Program-made: the position numbers and the translations under genes | DNA from: GCA-2683135 sp964507445 | GTDB taxonomy: Bacteria; Planctomycetota; GCA-002687715 | Assembly: GCA_964507445.1 (NCBI GenBank) | Contig: CAZDQF010000005.1 | Location: forward strand, 186,001 to 250,000 | DNA: 64,000 bases | Direction of reading: 5' to 3' | Notes under the pieces: generated by a model | Database searches by the model: none | What the model was told of the DNA's origin: nothing | Seen by the model: the letters and a program-made list of their open reading frames with translations, nothing else | Shown: piece after piece, positions 1 to 8,144 of the stretch | Numbering within the stretch: the first letter of the stretch is position 1 | Layout: every line of letters starts with the position of its first letter

Positions 1-16
1 CCATGGGAGTGAGAGC

Positions 17-574
17 ATGATCCTGAAGGTCGCACGCATGGGCCACCCGGTGCTGCGGAGAGTGGCCCGGACCGTGTCTCCCGAAGAGCTGGAGTCCGCG
101 GACACCCAACGGCTCATCGACGACATGATCGACACCTGTCGCGAATACGACGGCGCCGGACTCGCAGCGCCGCAGGTCCATGTCTCCAAGCGCATCGTGA
201 TCATGGAGGTGCAGGACAATCCGCGTTACCCCGGCGTCGCCGGGATGCCCCTGACCGTCGTCGTCAATCCGCAGGTCGAACACCTTGACCCGACGCCGCA
301 GATGGTCTGGGAGGGATGCCTCTCGGTCCCCGACCTGCGAGGTCAGGTGCCCCGCTCTTCATCCGTGCGGCTCCGCGGCATGGACCGGGCCGGCCAACCG
401 CTGGAGGTCACCCTGGACGGTTTCCCCGCGGCGGTGGTCCAGCATGAGTGCGACCACCTCGACGGCAAGCTCTACCTCGACCGCATGACGTCCATGGAAA
501 CCCTGACCTTCCTGCCGGAGTTCGATCGGCACGTGAGACCGAACCTCGGCGCTGAAGAGGTGAACGAGGACTGA
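17..574 (+). CDS. def: Peptide deformylase
   Basis: The enzyme removes the formyl group from the N-terminal methionine of nascent proteins in the cytoplasm. All three family motifs are present in order: GAGLAAPQ (residues 46-53), EGCLS (99-103, the Cys being a metal ligand) and HECDH (143-147, two metal-binding His and the catalytic Glu). At 185 residues it has normal family length. A GGAG element sits about 7 bases before the ATG. Its stop codon shares one base with the start of the next gene (TGATG), so the two are probably translationally coupled. The usual partner fmt is not adjacent. Confidence 0.97.
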   Translation: MILKVARMGHPVLRRVARTVSPEELESADTQRLIDDMIDTCREYDGAGLAAPQVHVSKRIVIMEVQDNPRYPGVAGMPLTVVVNPQVEHLDPTPQMVWEGCLSVPDLRGQVPRSSSVRLRGMDRAGQPLEVTLDGFPAAVVQHECDHLDGKLYLDRMTSMETLTFLPEFDRHVRPNLGAEEVNED

Positions 575-1581
575 TGCCGCGAGACCCGGCCGCCGACTCC
601 GAATCGACCACCGCTCCAGCGCTCCAGCGCCGCGCGGTACGCCGACCCCGCGCTCTCCATCACCTGGTGGCGTGGACCCTCTCCATCCCCGAACGTGTCA
701 TCCGCTGGCTAGCCGGATTGGCGGGAGCCGTGGCGCGGATCTGCACATGGCTGCTCCCGCGACCCGTGAGGGAAGGCCGGTTCTACAGGACCGCCGTGGA
801 GCGCCAGATCAAGATGCTGACGGACGACATCGGCCAGGCAGGGCTGTACAAGGGCTCGGATCAACCCACCCTGGACGCCCGGACCGCCACTCGCCTCGGT
901 GTAGGAGGAACCGTGGACAACCTCCTGATCCTCACCCTGCATGCCTCACCGCTCTGGGTCCTGCTTGCGGCGACGGACGTCTGCAAGGGCGCCCAGTCCT
1001 TCGTCAAGGAGATCGGCGAAGAGCTCAAGGACGCCGGCGTGATGGAGGAGAACTCCCGCCTGGACAACGTGGACGACGTGCTGGCGGGACTCTCGAGACT
1101 TTCGGAGCGCATGGCGGACACGGTGGACATGCCGCCCATCTCCTTGAAGGACATGAAGAGCACCGTCACCGGCCTGAAGGACGAGCTGGGAGAGGTGGCC
1201 GGGTCGACACTGGATGTCACCGACGTGGAGGGCCTGATCCAGGACGTGCGCCAGGTCGCCGGCGACTCCGAGCGGTCGCTCCTCCAGACGACCGCCGCAG
1301 TGGCGACCGGCGCGGTCCAGACCACGGAGAACGCAATCCGGGGGGCCGCCGTTGGTGCCACGGCCACGTTGAAGTTCGTCGGCCGCAACCTCGACGACGT
1401 CCTCAACGACTACGGGCGCAGCGTCCAGCGGGTCAAACGGCTGGGCTTTTACGGTTCCCTCAACCGGTTTCTCACGCCCCACACCCGCTCGTCGGCGCGG
1501 CTGTTCAGCTATCCGTTCCTGACCTACACGGAGCTGCTGCTGAGCCTCGGGCGGTGGTCCAAGGCGCCCTGGCGCGCCTGA
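574..1581 (+). CDS. Hypothetical protein, possibly membrane-associated
   Basis: I do not recognise this 335-residue protein. The first 25 residues are basic and low-complexity. A hydrophobic or amphipathic stretch at about residues 28-60 and another at about 113-135 (around LLILTLHASPLWVLLAA) suggest membrane association. Residues 140-250 are charged and likely helical. The region 235-285 is rich in Ala, Thr and Val, like an amphipathic helix that could lie on a membrane. The gene starts inside the def stop codon (TGATG), so it is probably co-expressed with def. It ends 4 bases from the convergent oxidoreductase gene. Its function cannot be assigned from sequence alone. Confidence 0.75.
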   Translation: MPRDPAADSESTTAPALQRRAVRRPRALHHLVAWTLSIPERVIRWLAGLAGAVARICTWLLPRPVREGRFYRTAVERQIKMLTDDIGQAGLYKGSDQPTLDARTATRLGVGGTVDNLLILTLHASPLWVLLAATDVCKGAQSFVKEIGEELKDAGVMEENSRLDNVDDVLAGLSRLSERMADTVDMPPISLKDMKSTVTGLKDELGEVAGSTLDVTDVEGLIQDVRQVAGDSERSLLQTTAAVATGAVQTTENAIRGAAVGATATLKFVGRNLDDVLNDYGRSVQRVKRLGFYGSLNRFLTPHTRSSARLFSYPFLTYTELLLSLGRWSKAPWRA

Positions 1582-1585
1582 GCCG

Positions 1586-2893
1586 CTACCAGCTGGACCG
1601 GTCCTCCCTGCTCAGCAGCGTGTCCCCCGCGGCGACTCCCGTGGTCATCTTCTCCGCGTCCCAATGGAGGGCCTCGCCTGCGCGGAACGCCACGTTGCCC
1701 AGCAGCACGGACTCGGTCAGAGGTCCGGAGTAGTCGAACGGGCAGGACGTCCGGCCGTTGCCCTTGATCGCCTCCGTCCACTCACGGTGATGACCGATGG
1801 AGTCGGGGATGGACCGCGGCGGCGCTTCCACCTCTTGGAATGGCCCTCGGGGGAGCACCACGTGCCTGTTGTAGTCCGCCAGGATGTAGCCCTTGGTGCC
1901 GACGAACAGCGTGCCATCACCCCACCTGGGAAAGGACTCCTCCGTCGGCGCCTCCGCGCCCGGGATGGTGATGGGTTGCTTGAGGACGGCCGGCCGTTCT
2001 CCTCCCTGGTACCAGGTGAGCGTGAGCGGCGGACGTGGACCGCGAGCCGGGAACTTGAACGCCACCTGGAGGGTCCGGGGCGCCGACTCCGGGTGCACCT
2101 CCGGACCGGTCGCCTCCACGGACGTGGGGTGATCAAGTTGGAGAGCCCAGAACGGCAGGTCCATGTGATGGCACGCCATGTCCGAGAGCGTGCCGCCGCC
2201 GAAGTCCCACCAGCCGCGCCAGCTGGCCGGGTGATAGGAAGAGTGGTACGGCCGGGTCGGAGCCGGCCCCAGCCAGAGGTCCCAGTGCAACCCCCTGGGG
2301 ACCGGAGGCGTGTCCTGAGGACGGTCACTTCCCACCCACGCCTTGCCGACCCAGACATGCACATCCGTGATGTCCCCGATGACCCCGGATCGAACCCGCT
2401 CCACGGTGCGTCGGTACCCGACGCCGGAGTGGATCTGGGTACCCATCTGGGTCACCAGCTTCTTGTCCCGGGCGAGGCCGGTCATGCGCCGCGTCTCATC
2501 CACGCTCCAGGCCAGGGGCTTCTCGCAGTACAGGTGCTTGCCCCGCTCCATGGCCGCGAGGCCGATGACCGCGTGGGTGTGGTCCGCGGTGCTGACGACC
2601 ACGCCATCCAGCTTCGTGTCGTCCAGCATCTTGCGGAAGTCCACGAAGCGCCCCGCCTTGGGGTGCCGCTTCATGGCCCCGTCCAGGTGCCCCTCGTCCA
2701 CGTCACACAGGGCGACCACGTCCTCGTGGCTCACCCCGTTCAGGTTCGCGCCGCCGCGGCCCCCGACCCCGACGACCCCCAGCCGGAGCCTGTCGCTAAG
2801 TGCGTGGGCGATGGTGGACGGACGGATCAGGGCGACGGACGCCGCGGTCGCGGCGGACGTGATGAGGAAGTGGCGACGTGTGGTGCGAGGCAT
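1586..2893 (-). CDS. Tat-exported Gfo/Idh/MocA-family oxidoreductase
   Basis: This is a predicted NAD(P)-dependent sugar or polyol dehydrogenase-like protein exported in folded form. The N-terminus has a twin-arginine signal (TTRRHFLIT, residues 4-12, then an Ala-rich hydrophobic stretch ending near residue 31). The Rossmann motif follows (VGVGGRGG, about 40-47), then the family EKP motif (YCEKPLAW, with the conserved Lys) and a C-terminal alpha/beta domain. Its 435 residues are typical of the exported subgroup that is abundant in Planctomycetota. A GGAGG element precedes the ATG by about 9 bases. A 19-bp palindrome lies just upstream (2915-2933). The substrate is unknown. Confidence 0.9.
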   Translation of the reverse strand: MPRTTRRHFLITSAATAASVALIRPSTIAHALSDRLRLGVVGVGGRGGANLNGVSHEDVVALCDVDEGHLDGAMKRHPKAGRFVDFRKMLDDTKLDGVVVSTADHTHAVIGLAAMERGKHLYCEKPLAWSVDETRRMTGLARDKKLVTQMGTQIHSGVGYRRTVERVRSGVIGDITDVHVWVGKAWVGSDRPQDTPPVPRGLHWDLWLGPAPTRPYHSSYHPASWRGWWDFGGGTLSDMACHHMDLPFWALQLDHPTSVEATGPEVHPESAPRTLQVAFKFPARGPRPPLTLTWYQGGERPAVLKQPITIPGAEAPTEESFPRWGDGTLFVGTKGYILADYNRHVVLPRGPFQEVEAPPRSIPDSIGHHREWTEAIKGNGRTSCPFDYSGPLTESVLLGNVAFRAGEALHWDAEKMTTGVAAGDTLLSREDRSSW

Positions 2894-2914
2894 GCAGCGG
2901 ACCCTCCGGGTTCA

Positions 2915-2933
2915 CGGTCATGTTACATGACCG
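2915..2933. promoter_or_regulatory. 19-bp perfect palindrome upstream of the Tat oxidoreductase gene
   Basis: The sequence CGGTCATGTTACATGACCG has two 9-bp arms around a single central T. It lies 22 bases before the start codon of the oxidoreductase gene. On the minus strand it contains TAACAT, a possible -10 hexamer, although no good -35 is visible. The symmetry fits an operator for a dimeric repressor. As RNA it could instead form an 8-bp stem with a TTA loop. I infer an operator, but no regulator is identified. Confidence 0.45.
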
Positions 2934-2940
2934 AACCAGG

Positions 2941-2960
2941 CCCGCGGCTCACTCCGCGGG
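2941..2960 (-). terminator. Hairpin overlapping the gyrA stop codon
   Basis: CCCGCGG and CCGCGGG form a 7-bp, all G/C stem around a 6-base loop that contains part of the gyrA stop codon. There is no T-run, so this would be a non-canonical terminator or an RNA-stabilising hairpin. Similar stop-overlapping hairpins occur at parB and bshA. Confidence 0.4.
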
Positions 2961-5679
2961 AGAGGGCTCCGGCGTCGGCTCGCCTTCGGCGTCCCTCGGC
3001 TCGTCCTCTCGGACGCCTTCCTCACCGACGCCTTCCTCACCGACGCCTTCCTCACCGACGCCTTCCTCACCGACGCCTTCCNNNNNNNNNNNNNNNNNNN
3101 NNNNNNNNNNNNNNNNNNNNNNNNNNNNNNNNNNNNNNNNNNNNNNNNNNNNNNNNNNNNNNNNNNNNNNNNNNNNNNNNNTCACCGACGTCTTCCTCAC
3201 CGACGTCTTCCGGCTTGAAGACCACCCCTGCAGCGACGCGATCCTCGCCCTTCAGTCGCATGACCCGGACCCCTGCCGCGCCACGACCGACGAGCCTGAT
3301 CTCGTCCGCCGGGGTACGGATGATGGTGCCGCCCTCGGACATGAGGATGACGTCCTCCCCCTCCTCCACACGGCGCACCAGGACCACATCACCGTTGCGG
3401 TCCAGGCCGCGAACGTTCACCACGCCCAGGCCGCCGCGGTTCTTGCGGGGGTAGTCCGCCATCCGGGCTCGCAGTCCATAGCCGTTCTGGCAGATGGACA
3501 GGAGCATGGCGTCGTCGGACGCCACCACCATGTCCACCACATGGTCCCCGTCCTTCTTGAACTTGACCGCGATGACGCCCGCGGCCCCGCGCCCCATGGG
3601 CCTCACGTCAGACTCGGCGAAACGCATGGTCTGGCCTTGAGAGGTCGAGACCATGAGGTCCGCGTCACCTTCCGTGAGGACGGCCCGGACCAGGATGTCG
3701 TCATCCTTCAGGCCCGCGCCGATGATCCCGCCACGCTTGGGGCGGCTGTAGTCCACGAGGGCGGTCTTCTTGACGTAGCCGCCACGAGAGACCGTGCACA
3801 GGTACTGGTCCGCCTTGAACTCGGACACCGGGATCACGGACGCGATGCGCTCCTTGCCTCGGCCCCCGTCCGCCTCCGCGTCGCGCATGGGGATGAGGTT
3901 CTCGATGAACCTCCCCTGGCTGTTGCGACCCAGCTCGGGGACCTTGTAGACCTTCAACCAATGGACCGCGCCCCAGGTGGTGAAGACGAGGAGGAAGTCC
4001 TTGTTGTCCGCCAGGATCAGGCGCTCGATGAAGTCCCCGTCCTTGGTGTCCGCGCCGGTGATGCCGCGGCCGCCGCGCCCCTGGGATCGGTAGATGTCAG
4101 GCGACATCCGCTTGATGTAGCCCCCGTGGGACAACGAAACCAGCATCTGGCCCTCGGGGATGAGGGCCTCGTCCTCGATCTCCATCTCCTCGCTGGAGAT
4201 CTCCGTCCGGCGCGCGTCGGCGTAGCGGACCCGCAGGTCCTCCAGGTCTTCGAGGATCAGCTTGTGGACCTCGCGCACGTCCCCCAGGATCTCGTTGTAG
4301 CGGGCGATGGCCGCCTCCAGGTCCACCTTCTCCTGCTGCAGCTTCTCGACCTCGAGGCCGGTGAGACGGGACAGGCGCATGGCCAGGATCGCCTCCGACT
4401 GACGCCGGCTCAGCTCGAAGGTCTCCGTAAGACGGACCCGGGCCTCATCCGGAGAGCTGGACGAACGGATGATGCGGACCACCTCGTCGATGTCCGCGAT
4501 CGCCACCAGCAGCCCCTCGACGATATGCAGGCGCTCCTCGGCCTTGCGCTTGAGGAACCGGGTGCGCCGCTGGATCACCTCTACCCGGTGGTCCTTGAAC
4601 GCGGCCAACAGCTCCTTCAGGTTGAAGGTGCGAGGCCGCTGCTTGTCCAGCGCCAGCAAGATCATGGAGAACGTGCTCTGCAGCGGCGTGTAGCGATACA
4701 GCTGGTTCAGGACCACGTCCGCCTGGTGCCCCTTCTTGATCTCGAAGACGAGGCGCAGGCCGTCCCTCCGGTCGGTCTCGTCGTTGACGTAGCTGATGCC
4801 CTCGATGACCTTGTCGGAGATCAACGCCTTCACCTTGTCGAAGACGTTGTTCGGGTTGACCTGGTAGGGCAGCTCCGTGACCACGATCTGCTCGCGGTCA
4901 CGACCCTTGGTCTCGATGGTCGTCCGGGCGCGGACGACGATGATGCCGCGACCGGTGGTGTACGCGCGGTAGAGACCCTGGCGACCGAGGATGACCCCGC
5001 CGGTCGGGAAGTCCGGCCCCTGGACGATGTCCATCAGGTCCAACACCGTGACCTGCGGGTTCTCGATCAGGAGCTTGAGCGCACCGCACACCTCCCCCAG
5101 ATTGTGCGGCGGGATGGAGGTGGCCATCCCCACGGCGATGCCCTGGGAGCCGTTGCAGATGAGGTTGGGGAACCGGGACGGGAGGACGTTGGGTTCCCAG
5201 CGGGTGTCGTCGTAGTTGCGCTCCTGATCGACGGTCTCCCGGTCGCGGTCCTCCATCATGTCCACGGCAGGGAAGGCGAGGCGGGCCTCCGTGTAACGCA
5301 TGGCCGCGGGGGGCGAGCCGTCGATGGCTCCGAAGTTGCCCTGCTTGTCCACGAGCGGGTAGCGGGTGCTGAAGTCCTGGGCCAACCTCACCAGGGTCGG
5401 GTAGACCACCGCCTCACCGTGAGGGTGGTAGTTGCCGGAGGTGTCACCGGCGATCTTGGCGCACTTGCGGAACTTGGTCCGGGGGCCGAGATTCAGGTCG
5501 TCCATGGCTACGAGGATGCGCCGCTGGGAGGGCTTCAGACCGTCTCGCGCGTCCGGCAGAGCGCGCTGAATGATCACGCTCATGGCGTAGGTCAGGTAGG
5601 AACTACGCATCTCCTCATCGAGCAGATGATCGCGGATCTGATCGCTCGGAGGTTGCGCCGGCGGTGTCGTCTCTGCCAT
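2949..5679 (-). CDS. gyrA: DNA gyrase subunit A, interrupted by an assembly gap in its repeat tail
   Basis: GyrA is the breakage-reunion subunit of gyrase (A2B2), which introduces negative supercoils. The catalytic Tyr is in AAMRYTEARL (Y129). The GyrA box QGRGGRG at about residue 532 marks gyrase rather than topoisomerase IV. The C-terminal beta-pinwheel is complete up to about residue 830. After it comes an acidic tail of pentapeptide repeats, E(D/G)VGE. The tail runs into 100 N and resumes on the far side in a consistent tail frame ending at 2949. The two sides are not in phase across the stated gap (2731 bp is not a multiple of three), so the true gap length is unknown. The quinolone-determining positions carry Ala90 and Pro94 where E. 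coli has Ser83 and Asp87. The gene stands apart from gyrB, which is at 40-42 kb. Confidence 0.95.
3012..3211. repeat. 15-bp tandem repeat encoding the GyrA acidic tail, spanning the assembly gap
   Basis: Four full copies and one partial copy of gacgccttcctcacc lie left of the gap (3012-3081). Variant copies with gacgtcttc lie right of it (3182-3211). On the gyrA strand each unit encodes five residues, EGVGE on one side and EDVGE on the other. The repeat almost certainly caused the assembly break, so the copy number in the real genome is unknown and could be large. Confidence 0.9.
3082..3181. other. Assembly gap of 100 N
   Basis: Exactly 100 undetermined bases, the conventional placeholder for a gap of unknown size. 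It falls inside the 15-bp tandem repeat of gyrA. Confidence 0.99.
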
Positions 5680-5757
5680 GTCGCCTAATCTCTTGTGTGG
5701 TAAGGGGTTCGGGCGCCTCTGGCGGCCCTCGCGCGAGCACCCCCATGATGGTCGCCA

Positions 5758-5785
5758 ATTCTAACGTAAGAGCCTTTTGGCTCAA
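5758..5785 (-). promoter_or_regulatory. Candidate sigma70 promoter of gyrA
   Basis: On the minus strand TTGAGC (5785-5780) and TAGAAT (5763-5758) are separated by 16 bases, a good match to -35 and -10 elements. Transcription would start near 5751, giving a leader of about 70 bases before the gyrA ATG. The region also holds GAGCCTTTTGGCTC, a small inverted repeat inside the promoter spacer. Confidence 0.45.
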
Positions 5786-5946
5786 GGACTTAAAGCCCAC
5801 GCGATGACACCGCCGACGATGGCCATTGGGGGCCCTCTCACGATCGCGGGAGGACCGCCCCTGCGGAGCCTGACGGGGGCCATGAGAGGCCGTCTGGACG
5901 TTGTTATCCTCGGTGCCCCGCACTCCCTGCGGGCGGTATCTGGCTG

Positions 5947-8124
5947 ATGAGCGAACGGAACCAAAACGGCGGCGGATCACAACAACCTTCACCAGGCCGG
6001 CGCCGGGGCCTGTTCGCCCGGAATCCGTTCCTGGTGATCATCCTGATCCTGGCGGCCGTGGTGCTGGGCTCCACCATCTGGGGCACGGCCGGGGCCGTGC
6101 AACTCACCTACAACGAGTTCAAGTCCGAGCTGCGAGCCATGAAGACCCTGAACAAGGGCCGCTTCACTCCCGCTCCCGGCGACGAGGTCCCGACCGAAGA
6201 GCGCAAGGACCAGGTCGTCCTGGACCCATCGGTCGGCTCGGAGCTCCTGAGTTACGGCTTCTACCAGGTGGTGATCGAGCCGGACCGCATTCACGGCAAG
6301 CTCTACCCCGACCCGGACAACAGCGACTACCTGCCAGAGGACTGGGAGGCCAAGGTCATCAAGGCCGACCCCAAGTGGGACGGCTTCCTCAACTTCATGG
6401 TCGAGCATCAGGGCGTGGACGAAGCCCTGGTCCCGCTGCTCGAGTCCAAGGGCATCGAGTTCCGCTACAACCGCCCCACGGACTGGGCGTCCATCTGGCT
6501 GTGGGGCCTCCCCCTCCTCTTCTTCATCTTCATCTTGATGATGATGTTCCGATCCTCCCGCATGTCCGGCGAGAACGTGCTCTCCTTCGGTCGCTCCAAG
6601 GCCAAGGTCGTGGGAGAAGAGCGGACCGGCGTCACGTTCAGCGATGTCGCCGGAGCAGACGAAGCCAAGGAGGAGCTGGAGGAGATCGTCGAGTTCCTCA
6701 AGGAGCCCGAGCGCTTCACGTCCCTCGGAGGCAAGATCCCCAAGGGCTGCCTGCTCATGGGCCCTCCGGGCTGCGGCAAGACCCTCCTCGCCCGCGCCGT
6801 GGCAGGTGAGGCGGCGGTGCCCTTCTTCTCCATCTCCGGATCGGACTTCGTCGAGATGTTCGTGGGCGTCGGCGCGGCCCGGGTCCGTGACCTGTTCAAC
6901 ACCGCCAAGCAGAAGGCGCCCTGCATCATCTTCGTCGACGAGATCGACGCCGTGGGCCGACACCGGGGCACGGGCCTCGGGGGTGGTCACGATGAGCGGG
7001 AGCAGACCCTCAACCAGCTCCTCGTGGAGATGGACGGCTTCGACGGCCGCAAGAGCGTGATCGTCATCGCCGCCACCAACCGCCCCGACATCCTCGACCC
7101 GGCGTTGTTGCGGCCGGGGCGCTTCGATCGGCAGATCGTCCTCGACGCTCCGGACCTGAACGGGCGCGAGGCCATCCTGAAGATTCACTCCCGCGGCAAG
7201 CCTCTGGCCGAGGGTGTGAACCTCTCTCGGGTCGCCCGACGCACCCCGGGCTTCTCCGGCGCCGACCTCGCGAACGTCATGAACGAAGCTGCCCTGCTCT
7301 CCGCGCGCCGACGCAAGAAGGAGATCGGCGAGCGGGAGTGCGAGGAAGCGGTGGAGCGGGTCGTCGCCGGCCCCGAACGCAAGAGCCGGATCATCAACGA
7401 ACGCGAGAAGCGGGTGCTCGCCTACCACGAGCTCGGTCACGCTCTCGTCGCCCGCTTCAGCGAGGACGCGGACCCGGTGCACAAGATCAGCATCGTCCCC
7501 CGCGGCAAGGGCGCCCTCGGCTACACCCTCACGTTGCCGGAAGAGGACCGCTACATCATCACCAAGGAGGAGCTCCTCGCTCGCATCCGGGTGACCATGG
7601 GCGGCCGCAGCGCCGAGGAGGTGGTCTTCGACCATCGCTCCACCGGCGCGGAGGACGACCTGCAGAAGGCGACCGGTCTCGCCCGCTCCCTGGTCTGCCG
7701 CTGGGGCATGACGGACACCCTGGGGCCGGTGATGTACGAGCGCTCCTCCTCGAACCCGTTCCTCGGGCGGGAGATGAACAACCAGGACGGGGTCTCCGAG
7801 AAGACCGCCGGCGAGATCGATCGGGCGGTGCGCGAGATCGTCGAGGCTTGCCACGGCGAAGCCGTGGCCATCATCTCGGAGAACCGTGACCTCATCGACA
7901 AGCTGGCGACACACCTGATCGAGAACGAGGTGCTCAACCTCGAGGAGTTCGAGGAAGCGGTGCAGAGGTTTGCCACGGTCCCGCCTCCTCCCCTCAAGGC
8001 CACCCTCTCGGACAGGACGCCCGAAGCCTCGGGAGAATCAGCCGACGCTGACTCGGCTCCGTCCACGGAGCCGCCGCCGGAGCCCCCGCCCCTGGGCGCG
8101 GGGCCCCTGCCTCAGGGCGCCTGA
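5947..8124 (+). CDS. ftsH: ATP-dependent zinc metalloprotease FtsH
   Basis: FtsH is a membrane-anchored hexameric AAA+ protease that degrades misfolded membrane proteins and regulatory proteins. A transmembrane helix at about residues 27-48 and a second at 180-201 flank a periplasmic domain of about 130 residues, longer than in E. coli. The AAA+ module has Walker A GPPGCGKT (from about 272) and Walker B IIFVDEID. The zinc site is HELGH (H494, E495, H498). The C-terminal 50 residues are Pro/Glu/Ala-rich and probably disordered. Total length is 725 residues. The upstream region (5680-5946) is shared with the divergent gyrA. No strong Shine-Dalgarno is visible before the ATG. Confidence 0.97.
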   Translation: MSERNQNGGGSQQPSPGRRRGLFARNPFLVIILILAAVVLGSTIWGTAGAVQLTYNEFKSELRAMKTLNKGRFTPAPGDEVPTEERKDQVVLDPSVGSELLSYGFYQVVIEPDRIHGKLYPDPDNSDYLPEDWEAKVIKADPKWDGFLNFMVEHQGVDEALVPLLESKGIEFRYNRPTDWASIWLWGLPLLFFIFILMMMFRSSRMSGENVLSFGRSKAKVVGEERTGVTFSDVAGADEAKEELEEIVEFLKEPERFTSLGGKIPKGCLLMGPPGCGKTLLARAVAGEAAVPFFSISGSDFVEMFVGVGAARVRDLFNTAKQKAPCIIFVDEIDAVGRHRGTGLGGGHDEREQTLNQLLVEMDGFDGRKSVIVIAATNRPDILDPALLRPGRFDRQIVLDAPDLNGREAILKIHSRGKPLAEGVNLSRVARRTPGFSGADLANVMNEAALLSARRRKKEIGERECEEAVERVVAGPERKSRIINEREKRVLAYHELGHALVARFSEDADPVHKISIVPRGKGALGYTLTLPEEDRYIITKEELLARIRVTMGGRSAEEVVFDHRSTGAEDDLQKATGLARSLVCRWGMTDTLGPVMYERSSSNPFLGREMNNQDGVSEKTAGEIDRAVREIVEACHGEAVAIISENRDLIDKLATHLIENEVLNLEEFEEAVQRFATVPPPPLKATLSDRTPEASGESADADSAPSTEPPPEPPPLGAGPLPQGA

Positions 8125-8144
8125 TGACCTCGAGCGGGGCGGCG

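Noticed and set aside
2878..5688. A long open frame of 936 codons opposite gyrA
   Set aside because: It is the antisense shadow of gyrA in GC-rich DNA: composition is low-complexity Asp/Val/Arg/His-rich and it runs through the N gap. No homology is recognised.
5989..7914. A long open frame opposite ftsH
   Set aside because: Another antisense shadow. FtsH motifs in the forward frame are unambiguous.
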